A stretch of DNA of 64,000 nucleotides from Sitta carolinensis (lineage: Eukaryota > Chordata > Aves > Passeriformes > Sittidae). Location: contig CM063284.1 of NCBI GenBank assembly GCA_032173965.1, positions 100,254,410-100,318,409 on the forward strand. The letters run 5' to 3'. A program made the translations under genes and the position numbers. Below, piece by piece: positions 20,900-33,754 of this stretch; the stretch's first letter is position 1, and every line of letters starts with the position of its first letter. The notes under the pieces were generated by a model that was not told where the DNA came from, did no database searches, and worked only from the letters and a program-made list of their open reading frames with translations.

Positions 20900-23800
20900 T
20901 GAGACATGGTAGGTGCTGGATAAGATCCAGATTATGAAGTAGAAGAAGCAGAATAGATCCTGGCATGTGGTAGAAAATACGTCACGAGTGACTGAGCTCT
21001 GGGCAGGAGCTATAGACCAGTAATGACTGTCTGTAATCAGAGGGCTGTGCAAAATAAATGAACCACAGTAGACGGAGACTTGAGGGCTCAATACTTTCCC
21101 CCCTGACCTACCTACCACCTCTCAAGGAGGCCCTCACTAGAAGCAGCACTTTCTTCCAGTTTGTATCCTGCAGTATCCGCTCTCAAACTGGGTCATGCAG
21201 CTCACAGTGCCAATAGCTTTTAAATAGCGTTCATCTGTTGTATCACTGAGCACCAGACCCTTACAGCATCTTGCTTTTAAGGAATGTTTCATCTGCAAGC
21301 TGTTATTTACTGACTGTTCTGAAGATAACTACAATAGTGGACAAATATTAGCAAAGAGAAAATAATTTGTTCACTGTATTCCAAATAGCAATAATGCAGT
21401 CAGTGTATTTAAGAGAAAAAAAAATTATGATCATGGCAAAAAATACCAAAAGCAGATAGATTTATATTTAACTGGTTTATATTTCAGGTCCAAAACAGTA
21501 CTGAAGTCATCAGAACACCTCCAGTGCCTTAAAGCTATGATCCAGTTTTCCATTTTTAAATTTTTTTAATTTCTAAGTGAAAAGGGGAAAGGATGAAATT
21601 CCCTGAAACCAAATATATTCAAATTCTCTGGATGCAAGACAGATTCAGACTTTTCTAGAAGATTTTTGGTAACTTAGGCTTTAAAAGAAAATTAGTTTTA
21701 ACATTTTTGAAAAGACTTTTGCTTCTTACTACCTCATTTAAAATTTTCATGTTCATGGCAATGAGGAGTCATTTCTGTCCACTCAGTGAATAGAATTTGT
21801 TCAGAGATGTCCAAATTCTTCACAGAATTATAAAGAAAATGTTATGTGCTTGTGAAATAAACCTGACAGTTTGATATTTAATGCATTTATTTTTGCAAAC
21901 TGCATTCAGTAGGGACTGATGGAGGTGCTGCTATCACATGTCAGAGAGATCCCTTCACTTTTTCTGCATAACCTGCATGCAAAATATGCAGGAAAAATGT
22001 AATGAGGAATTATAATAGATAGAGACTAAGAGATTAAGATAAATAACAACAAATGTGGACTCCAAGGTACACCATGGCTTTAAAATTCTAGGATTTAATT
22101 ATTTTAGTGATTTTGGGTAAGGAAAAGTTAACATGTTGAAAAATATTTTTTTGCCCAAGTACAGCAAATATGATAAAAAATGTTTTCAATTACAGAGGAT
22201 TGAAAATGTGGAAGAATTTAGAAGAAACAACACCAGCTGGTTTTACATTCTTGTCCAAGTTGGCCAATGATAGTTTTAAGATTATATTTTTTAAACACTG
22301 CATAACTAAACCTCAATGGATTACAACAGCTGGAACTGAAAAGAGGAATTTGCAAGAAATTTGTCAGGAAAATTTAGTTATCTAAGCTATACCTGTTTAT
22401 ATTAGTGGAGAAATTTAGTTGGCATTTGTAAATGAGAGAAAACTTGCAGAGCATTTTAAGAAATGAGGAGCTAATGAAAGGAAGAGGTTAATGTTTTCTC
22501 ATTTCTGAAGATGAGCTGGTATTGCACAATTCCTCTCCTAGAGAGAACCTCAGTCTGGGCTCTAGAGCTGTTAGTACAAATACCCTTTTTTTCCCCATGC
22601 AGTCACATGCAATCACTTTGGAAGTTGAAAATTCAGTATTTTCTAAACAATGGCTAAATTTTAGGTAATGCAATAGAAGAAGGGAGCAAATGTGATTGTG
22701 ACTGTTTCAGTGCTGTAATTAAAGAGGTAATAAGTTTTTCATGCTGTTCTCATATGTAAGAAAAACAAACAAAAAAAGGCAACACCCCCACCCTCCCCTG
22801 AGCAAATAGTAGCAATGCATGTATTTATATTGCTAAGGAGCCATCTAAATCTAAATCTAAGGAGGAAGATTATTTTTTAAAATCTTTCAACATAATTAGA
22901 GACACATGTACTTTGAAACTTCAGTTATTGCTTCATTCAAACAGCTGGAGAGACAGTGCCTAATAAAAACATTAAAGATGACTTATAAGTTCTTTAGTCC
23001 ATGACAGTGTATCTGAACGGTCGATTTTTTTAGCTATTTGGGGAAATGTCTTTTACTGTAAACCACTGGCTGTGTTTATAAAAAATTGCATTTTTTTTCA
23101 GAACAATTGTTTCCAGTCAGTGGTTCAGTTGTCAAAACCCAATTCTTTTGCAATTTTAGTAATGTAATGATTTTCTTGAGACTTGAGTACGTTTCAACTG
23201 ATGAATGAATATTTTTCACCTGCTCAAATTTAGTTTATTTCTTCAGCCAGTAATATTGCTATAGTTGGAGCAGGGCAAAATTGTCAGATTCACAAATAAT
23301 TGGCATCAATCATTTTCATTTGAACAATATATAAATATGCAAATGTATCGCAAAGGCACATTTTAACCTAAAATGTTTGTTTTCTCTGACAATACACAAA
23401 AATTGTACATTTCAGGTCAAGATTAGGCTTTATTTCAAACGTTTTGTCAGTAAGCAAAAAAAAAAAAAAAAAAAAGAAAACCAAAACAAAACCAAAAACA
23501 AGTAACTATCATTTTTATTTTTTAATTAATGTCCACATACACAAATGTTTGTCCATTTTTAAATACAACCAGCCCCTGACCTCATTCCCTAGATTCAAAG
23601 CAAGTTATATTCAGCTTAGATTTATTTAGAAACTGGGTTCAAAATCATCACTTACTTAAAATATCCAGGAAACATGGGTGATTGTCATCCCAGAATCTTA
23701 GTTTACTGTGGTGTCTGGTTTCAGTCAGTACCCAGAAATGAGATAAATACATTTACCTCATGTAGACAATTGTGTCAAGTGTTTTCTGTTAGTAGAAAAA

Positions 23801-26800
23801 CGGACACAGAATGAAGGTTCAATTGAGGAAACTCTTTATAGTGGAACATCAGAATTAGCAAGGGATGAGTGGACAAGATACAGCCTTTGTTAAGGAAAGC
23901 AGTCATTAAATAGACAGCCACTTAGGATGGAAGGCATCCAGTCTAATAAGGATTCACATTTTCTGGGAAATGAAACAACACTTGTTTAAATTCTTTTAAA
24001 TGTCCAGAGTATCTCTCACCTTAAAAGTAAAAGAAATTTGTTAAATAAGATCAAATCTCTCTGGACCTCTTCAGGAAGATTTCAAATGTTACCAAAATAT
24101 TGGCTATAAAAGCTAACATGGTACATCAAAAGAGGGATTTTCCAATGATGTAACATGAACACAAGTTATCTTGGACCACAGAAATCTTGACATCTGGGGT
24201 AGTATGGTAAATCAGATGGAAATAGTATGAACAGTATGTGAGAGCTTTCCTTTTGCTTCCTCACTTAGGTCTAATATAAACCTTTGTTATTAATAAATAC
24301 TTCAGTTTCTTTTTATCTTAATCTAGGTAAAATTAATAACAAATTCAAGACTACTGCCTAGTGAGACATTCCCCTTCGAATGGTATGACAAGTCCAGAAA
24401 GCAAGACACTTAGTGCTGAAAAGTTGCAGCAGTTCCCTGCTGCATTTCCAGAGTATCCAGAAGTCGGTGCACAAAGGGACAGTTCCCACTGCACAGCAGT
24501 GGTTGGCAAGCCACCACAGCCAGGTCAGGGGGCCACAAGCATCTGCTGCTGATGGTAACCAGAACACTCCATGCCACATAGCAAGATAACGGGAAGCATG
24601 CTGGATCTCACAGAAATCATAGGAAGTTTGCAGTTTCCAGTTAACTGAGCCGTGAATTGGGATTCAGCAACCAGCTAACCTTGGAGACTTCCCTTACAGC
24701 TCAATAGTAAGGAAAAACATTCTGTTTGCGGTGAAGGTGTGCATGAGTTAGAAAAGACAGTTGCATTTTAACATTGCTATTTGCATAACGATGTGCAGAG
24801 GAAGATCACAAAACCGTGATAATCCTGGTACATATTTTTTAACATTTTGATTCAGTATTATATGTTGATTAAATTAAATTGAGCCTCAGCACAGAAGAAG
24901 AAGTAAAAGCATCTATAATAATGTTAGTTCTTCACATTTGACACAGTAGGCCAATTTTGTTCTCAATTTGACTTTATAAAACCACATGACTTAATTTATT
25001 TCTGCTGGAGGTCCAGTGTAAGTGCATTAGCATTGGTAAAAATATTCTCATTCAAAATTACTATAACTGACATTACTTTGAAATTAAAAAAAAATACAGT
25101 TAGTACTTTCCTTTTCTCCCTTTTGACTACCTTCTTCAAGTAAAAGATGATTTTGCCTGTAGAGAAAGATTTTATAAAATGCAAAGGCCTACCAAAATGA
25201 AAGTAAGTAATGATGTGCACTCATTAAGGAGGTTTGTATCACCATAGGATATAGGATGAGGAAGCCTGCTTAAAATGACTATCACTGTTACATGCTTTGG
25301 TCATGTCTGCACTAGAAGCTGGTTTGTTACAGGCAATCATGGATTATAAAGCCAACAGCAAAGAGCTTTCAGCAAAGTTAAAGGTTCCATTCCTGACAAC
25401 CTTTTAAAAACATTATTTTTGGCAAGGAAGACATGCCTGACCCAGTGAAATCCACACAGTTTTTTGTACCATGTTTTTCTTAACTTAAGAACTAGATTCA
25501 TAGCAATTAATACTATTTTGCAGAGAGTAAAATTATATCTATTATTATATATCCTGATTAAGACAATGTAGAAATACAAAGTGGTGATATTGAGCAATTA
25601 GATTTGGGGGAAAAAAATCTGGTAAACAGGCATTTAGGAGGTTGCTTAGCTTTGAGAATCTGAGGCTTAAAACTTGGAAAGAGTTTGAAAATGTTAGCAA
25701 GTGGTCTTGTATGTGTAACAAAAGTGTCATACAAGCTGGAAATCTAAAGGTGGATGTTTCAGAGGACAGCTTGCATAATCACAGCAGTGTGTGAAAGATG
25801 TGGGTTGAATTCCTGTTCAGGAAAAAGAATGCCAGCAATTACTGTTATGAAGAGTAAGACGAATTAAGAGAAACACTTATGAGGCATGACTGGCCAATCA
25901 TGGCAAGAAATTAAAAGGAAAATATTATTTCATGGGCAAAAATGAGGGTAAAGCCTTTATGTGAGTAACCTGAGAGTAAAACAGGCACTTAAAGCAAAAC
26001 AGTGAACTTTTACATATCATCCTGCTTTGTTGTTGTTGTAGAATTCCACTTACAAGCTGTTATTTATTTTGCTAGGAACTCAGTAGAATGTCCCAAACTG
26101 GATTTAAAACTTACTGTTTTATCAGAAAAAAAAAAAAAAAAAGGACAATTAGAAGGATACGAGAAAGAAAAAAAAAAAAAAAAGCTCCAACTCTATAAAA
26201 TTATGTTTTACCACTTAATGTAAAAAAGAGTACAGGAAGACAAAGTAAGAAAAATAATAATTATTAGTAATCACAATCGAACAAAGCAGTTAGTCTTGAT
26301 CAAGTATATCTGTGGCAGCAGATAAAGTTGAGTTAAGGAGAAACAGAAGTGGTGTTAAATATATAAGTAAGTGGCTTATGGATGGGAAACTATTTTGAGT
26401 CATATGAATGTGCAAAGAAATGTAAGGGAAAATTGGAATGACAAGTTGACAAGCAACATAACTGACAGCTAGGAAGGGAATACTGATGGCTTCGTAACAG
26501 ATGAATATGAAGGTTGATCTCAGATGGTATAATTACATCAGAGCTATCTTTAAACTAGTGATCTTAAGTTGGGAAATAGAAACAGCTTGTAGGAGAAAAA
26601 GTAGAAAATAGCTGGCTCTGAGAGTTTTCACAGTAAGAACAGACAGAAAAGTCTAAACTTAGCAGTGGTGGCTTTCCTCCGTCTGTTTTGGAGTGTGGAG
26701 AGAAACATCAGAAGTAGAAAATAAATGGGTATAAATGCTGTCAAAGTTACCAGTTAAATCATTTTTGCAGACTACAATTATGATAGACTATCAAATGCAT

Positions 26801-29800
26801 TATTATAGCTGTTGCTTACAGAATGGTTGTGTATGCTTGTTTATGGGCTGAGAAAGCCTTTAATGCCTTTATTGTTGGGTGGTAACACAGATTTTTCACT
26901 ACCTTATAAAAAGATTTCACAGCACCACCAGTTACCACAGTAATATTTAGTGATTTGGATGGTGGGGTCAGGTTTGGGGAACTGTTTTTGGAGAAGGACT
27001 TCTGCCTTCTAGATTCCACAGCCTCTCAGTGACTTCAGAGATGAGCCAGCTCCCACTTCCTTCAGCAGTTTGCTCATGAGGGAGGAGAGCAGTGCTGAGG
27101 GATGGAGCAGGTGCTGCAGCCTTTTCTCTTCAGCCTCTCACCATAGACGGAGCTGCAGGATGTCAGTGTTGCTGCTCTGCAGGGACATAGGCAGAGGCAC
27201 AGCTGTGGTGGGCCACAGAGAGCAGGGCTGTGCCACAGCACACATGGAAGTGTTTGATGCAAGGTACACATCATGATGCCATGCATTCTGAATGTGACAA
27301 TTTCATTTGCTACAGGTAGATCTTTAGATTATTTTTTCCTTTATTTGGAGTTTGTCTTTCTCACATATTTGAAGTGAGCATACAACTTTATGTGATCTAC
27401 TTAACAGATTGGAAAATTTCAAGTAGCTTGTTCCTGGAGCTGACTCAAGGCTTCTCCAACATATAGGAAAATTTGAATTTTGCAGCAGCACTAGACTCTA
27501 TACAAAAGAACATGAAGGTTGTAGAAAGAGGATGTGCATGAAGAAAAGCATGGAGGAAAGAGGAGAGGGAGGTGTAGGGACATCCATTGTCAAGACCATT
27601 CAGCAAGGTTTGGGATGACCAGGGTAGAATTAAGATGCCAACTTCATCAGCCACTGGATCCCAGCTCTCCAGTCTCTAGTTTCAGGAGACAGTTCCTCTC
27701 CTTGCCCACACTCTTCACCTCTCAAGCAGCAAGTATCTCATCATTTACACCTCCTCCTCTGCTTCCAGGGCTCAGCCACTCTGGTAAAGGAAGGGGCAGA
27801 AATAGGACTGGCTCAGAAGGCCAGGTTTGCTACTGTCACTGATGCATACTCACTCTTAGAGGGAGTATAAAACACACACACACACAATGTAACACATATA
27901 CCCTTATAGTACAAAAGTAGACATTGCTTAGGCTGAGCGAGTTTGCTGTCAGAAGGTAGAGATCAGTTGCTCACATGATATGAACAGCTCAAATGCATGG
28001 TCTTCCTATCCACAGGAGAAAGGCCTTGGCAGAGGAAAGAGCAGAACTTGACTGCTCTTTACTGGGGCCGTTGTGCCACCCTGAACAGCTGCATCCCTAG
28101 ACAACCTGCCTGCATTGCCTATACCTGCAGCTGGCCCTGATCTTTTCTGTTCAAATAAAATAAAAACTCTAAATTTAAATGGAAACCTCAGCAATAATTT
28201 TCTTTAAGAATTTATTTTTTATTTGTAAAAGGAATAAATATTTATATTAGGGCATAATATCCAAATGTTTGTCTGATATCAATCTGAATTTATAGTGCAG
28301 CAGAGCCGGTACAATGCAGTTCAAAGGCTGGTAACAACACGGTGAAGTATTTACTATGGAAGTAACTTGCTTATTACTCATTACATGATTGATATTTTTG
28401 TTGTTGTTAAGTGTAACAAACATGCTTCATTAAAATGCTATTTAGCTTTAATAGGCTAAAGAGCTTTTGAAATTAGTGTTTTAGGAAAACCACATATTCC
28501 CCAAACACAACAGGATTGCCCATCCTAAAAAAAATTACTTAAGCAGCTGTACAGGAACATTAATATATCTTTGCATCTACAAGCAGAGCAGCTTAACAAA
28601 CTCAGGGTCCATCTCAAAACCAGCCTTATACTTCTGCCTTCCAGCAAAATAATAATTCTTGGAGACATTTTCATGTATCTAAAAGTAGGTGCATAAGAAA
28701 TAAGGACCTATTATGTGCTCTGGGGTTACCAGGAATCTCAGCTGGGGCAAGTGGCTGTAGCTACAGGCACCTTCAGACTTCAAGGAATATTTCTGAAATG
28801 ACATAGCCAAGATTTTCAAACTGTTAAATGATACTTCAGTCTCTTCTTATGGAGAGAGACTCCTTACCCCATCTCTCTATCTCAGACTCCAAATTAAATT
28901 TCCACAAGGTGTATGGGGAAACTATGTTATAGGTATGGAATCATATATTTAGGGATGTCATATGCTATATATAGTTTATATATCATTGTGAGGCATAACA
29001 AGACAGAGTAAATTTAACTAAGGAACAGTCTGGGGACATAGTCCAGAAAATATATATCAGCAAATGTTAAATGGGCAGTGCTAGAGTAATTTTCTACTTT
29101 GACCACCATTAGGAGAAGCTAAACATATCTGTCTAGGGAGGTTTCAGACTCCAGTAGAGAGAACACCAAAAGGCTCCCTAGAGATGTGCTTAAGCTTCCT
29201 CTTCCCTCTGACATTTCTAAAAGGAAATGTGATGAATTTATTCTGACAATAATAATAGTTCATTGTTTCCAAAGCATTTGAAACATCTGGATTAAGAACA
29301 TGTAATGTAACCCCAGACAAGATTCCAGGGGAAGCATACTGAAATTTCTGGAAGACACATGACTACAAAAGCTAATTTCCCATTCACTGGAAATTTTGAA
29401 AATGTTTTGTTGTGCTCGATTAAGGCTTCTCCTTTGCCCACAAAATTCTCACTAGCAAAAACACTGCCTTACTGTCAGATGTGAGGGTGCATTCTCTTTA
29501 AAGAGAAAATGTACTTCATACTAACTTCATACTAATCACCAGCCACTTTATTCATCCTATGTCTCAACTCAGCAATGCTGTTAGATCACAATCATAGCAA
29601 GGAGATCTTCCCAACAGGAACTGCTATGAGGATATATTACTCAAGGGAATTATTAGATGCAGCAAAGAATTTAAATAATTTGTATAATTTTTAAATGTTA
29701 TTGTGTAAACTGTATGGTCATAGTTTATGTTAACATTTTTTTCATTAAGTTATTTCTAAATCTTGAAATTTCACTGTTGCAAGAGAAGAACCAAGTCTGC

Positions 29801-31640
29801 ATGTTGTTAAGTCTCTTTTCTACAGTCTTGTACAAATTAGCATGGTTCGTTGGCCTTACAGGAATAGGAGATTTTTGTGTTGTGACAGAAATTTAAGCTA
29901 AAAACTCAAGGCACATGCCAAAGCACACACAGCCCAAATCTGGGAGAGCATCCACCATATGAACATGCTGAAAAAAGTACTTTAGTATTTTAAGAAATGT
30001 TCACATCGTGCCTTAGGATTAATGGTGCCTTGAACATTCTCACACAGCTCTGTTGTGGAGGCGTGTTAGCAACTGCTGTACAGGGGATGCTCCTTTCAAC
30101 CAAGGTCAAGTAAGTGACACTAATTGCCAGCAGCTGCTTTCTGCCCAAGGTAACCTATTGCTACCTTGTGGAGGAAACAGTGTATGCCTAAAAGACATGA
30201 TTTCTACCCACACAGCTTATTTAACATTTTCCCCACCATTACATTTTTGAACAAGCTGAAATACAACTATTTCAGTTGCATGTATCTTTGATGAGTGGCT
30301 TATGTACCATCCCTAAGTGCTGAGCATCTCTTCTGAGCCCCTGCCCTTGAGATATCTGAAATACAAAGAAAATACCCAGTACATTGAAGTGCTCTGTGGG
30401 AGGACAGCAGCAGCAGCAGATATTTATATACACAAGTATTATGCACAAAGTACAAGCAAACAAATGGAACACTGAACAGTGTACAGAGACTACTTAACCA
30501 CCATCTGCTGATTTGCACAGATTAGTGAAAGCAAAAATATGATTTCCATTTTTCCCCCAATAATGTTATATGCTGATGAAAGAAGTAATCTTCCAAGAGT
30601 TAATCATGCAGTTATCTGCATGATCATTTAAAGTACCTGCCTTTTTATAGAAATTATTTTAAATTATCAAGAAAAATGTAATTCAGCACTTGACAATTTT
30701 AGCTAATTTAATTTCTATCACATTGTGTTAGAATGGTAGATTTAAAGGTATACATCTATGAAATTCCCATTAGAAAAACATTTGTATAAAATGCTGTGAA
30801 TATACGTTTCCAGTTAGAGTAACAAGAGGGCTATAACTTACAGCATAGATTTCATTAATTGATTAATTATCAAACCTATTAATGACTCATTCCTCTGTGT
30901 GAACAAAGCACCCTCACTTCTTCCTCTCTCAAGAAAGTGAGAGGTAAAAGACAGAGAAGGGAAAGTTTTAATGTCACCCTGAAAAGCATAAATATTTATG
31001 TTTTAGAAATGTAATCCTTGCATTGTTTCATTGGAACTTCCTGTCCAAAGATATTCAGGATTTATTCTGCTTGCTGTGACAGAATTGTGTAAATTCAATA
31101 GCAATATTGCACTCTGTTGATGCATATTTGACAGCAGAATTAGCTGTAATAACTGATGTAGTCATCTCCTTCAGTTGTCAGCCTCATCCTGCTTTCCAAG
31201 GTTGCTGAAACTCTAGAGAATAGGTGAGAGTTATCCTATTGCCTTTTTTTGAGACAAAGAAATGCTGTCATCACATGATTTGTGATGTTCTCCAGAGAAA
31301 AGCCTAGGACAAAGATGTGCATGTGGAAGAGTTTCACAAATAATACATCCCACTTCTTATTCACCATTTCCCATGGCATATTGTTCCTCGTATGGCATTT
31401 ACCAGCCAAAACATATTCTGAATCCAGAAACTGGATTGTGCATTTATAACTTCTGATAACAGTATCTATAAGGGATTACCAATGGGTTGAGAAGCAATGG
31501 GAAATATGGACTGTTCTGAGTATTGTTGTATTGCAATAAATATTTGGTTTATTTAGTTATTATTTTGTACTGGATGATTAATATATACTGCACATAACTA
31601 GTTTGTTATATTGCCCATGGTTGGATTCTGTAACCCCCTC
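20900..31640. other. Gene-poor intergenic region
   Basis: About 10.7 kb of AT-rich DNA without any supportable gene. Visible are A runs at 23456-23475, 26126-26142 and 26167-26182, a short (CA)n near 27871-27885, and GC-richer patches at 24400-24560 and 27040-27250 with no recognised coding content. Open frames are short and lack family signatures. Enhancers cannot be judged from sequence alone. Confidence 0.7.
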
Positions 31641-31647
31641 CAAGTTT

Positions 31648-31932
31648 TGTGGTGTGGGTCTAGCCAGGATGATTCCTCCCTACTCCCCTCCCCATTGGTT
31701 GTCTCCCATTGGCTGTGGTTCCCCTCCTCCCCCTCCCTCTCCTTGACTTTAAACTCCCCCTGCCATGAGGCTGGGGTCTCTTTCTTCCCCAGAGTTTGGG
31801 CTTTACAATAAAGCTGTGGGACTGTGGTCCCGAGAAGATAAAGAGCGCCTCTGATCTTTTACTTTCATCCTTGTCGGGGTACGCTTTTGGGGTTCAGAGC
31901 TAGCCAGGATTGGACCCCAGAAACAAACCACA
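31648..31932 (+). mobile_element. Probable solo LTR of an endogenous retrovirus
   Basis: A 285-bp block opens with TGTGGT and closes with the inverse ACCACA, the TG...CA ends typical of retroviral LTRs. Inside are CCATTGG/CCATTGGCTG boxes (31691-31715), a possible promoter stretch, and a poly(A) signal (acaataaagc, about 31805-31814) followed by an R/U5-like segment. I see no adjacent gag, pol or env reading frames, so it would be a solo LTR. The 5-bp flanks (agttt and tcaga) do not match, so target-site duplication is not supported and the exact limits are provisional. Confidence 0.6.
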
Positions 31933-31939
31933 TCAGATT

Positions 31940-33706
31940 ATGACATAGATGTTAATGTTACAACTTCTTAGAAAATGCAGATATAGACTTATGGCAGTCA
32001 TATCTCCTAATCCCCTCCCCACAGTATCATTTTCAGGAATCTAACAACCAGATTCAATTAAATGTTCTTAAGTAAGAAAAACAAAAGGGAAAACTGAGGT
32101 GGTCTTTCTTGACTACAAAACAAACAGAAAACCCCAAGCAACTTTGGTTTTGCTCTGTGCCTCGCCTTTCCTGCTCAGTGCTTCAGAGGGGTCTGGTATG
32201 AAGAAAGCAGCTATCTTGGACAATGAAAATTAATTTCAAGTGAGTAGAGTTTCCAAAATTAATGTAAGAGAATGGGAGCTAGAACCTACCTGAGATGTTG
32301 AAGTGACCCTGGGGATATTTCCTGACAAATACCATCTTAACATACTTTGTTTCTTTCTCTTTGTAATGCTTTTTCCTTACTGCAATCTGTGTTAGAAAGT
32401 CTGCCACTGAAGAACTTGCAGAGGTCTGTTTGAGGAGTGGTACTATAAGGTTTTTAAAAGGAAAATAGTGGGTTTTAGTGCTGTCTCTGCACACAGTGAG
32501 AGAGTAGGAGAAAAAAAATTTAAAAATGTATAAAATTTAAAAGATCCATAGAGTTTCATACACCCATTTTGATACCGGACACGTTCTGCACAAGGGCACT
32601 TTTCTCCCTGGGTTGTTAATTCCAGTAAGTGGTCATGTCATGACTTGAACTGCTGGAACTGTTCCACTGGCTAAAATAAGATGTTAAAGACCTTGACAGC
32701 ATTCCAATTGGAAAACGTGTGTTATGGATCCTTCTTTCAGTACATTACATTCAGTTTTTCTTTTCTTTGAGAAAACAAACAAATTGGCTTAGCAGTTACA
32801 GCCCATTTGTATGCCACAAGGGTATGAATTAGAGGTTTGAAATGTCTGGACCAAAGGAAACATAGCATACATTCAAAAGCTCTATTATACTTGTTATGCA
32901 AAATAGATTTTTAAGACTCCTTACTTTAGTAAATTAATTTCAAGGACTGCTTTATAAGAGACATTATCAAATTAAAAAAGGAAAGATAAATTTTACATGC
33001 GCTACTAATTTGTTTTTGTTAGGAAATCATACTGCCTGAAAAATTAACAATTTTTTCATGGCTCTTTGCCACCTACAGGCAAAATCTATTTTCCTCCTTG
33101 CTTTTTGATTTACTTTGAATGTAAAATGAGAGGTGCATTGATTATCGCAGTCCTGCCTTGCCAAGTAAGTGCAGCAATGCAAATTTTGCTGTAGTGTTCC
33201 ATGGCACTTACAAGATCCAGTGCCTTTCCCCAGTGACACAAGTGTGAACACCTTGTTCTCTATAACATACCGAAGGACATCTCAGCAGGCAAAACGAGCC
33301 GCACACTCATGGAACTGTGCCATCAAAACAGTGACTCAGAGAATGTGGCTCCTACAGGGCTGCTCATTATCTCAAGAGGACAAGCTTCTACGGGAAATTG
33401 TATGAAATTCGATATATTAACGTCGACTTAAAAACAGGCAAAGATATCACAAATCCTGCGCAGATCTATCTCTGCTATCACTGGAAAGACAGAAGTAATC
33501 ATTGTAATATATGTTAAAGGCTTACCACCACATGGTAAATTTTAGTATCTATGAAGTTGGTAACAATAGGATATTTTAAATCACTATTACAGCGAGTAGT
33601 ACATGAAAATCCTTTCCTGTTATTGGCACTTCAGGTTGCCTAATGCAGAAGCATAAATTACAAGCATGGATTACAATCTGAAGACTCTTATTTTGAACTA
33701 TTTTGG

Positions 33707-33754
<48 letters not shown>

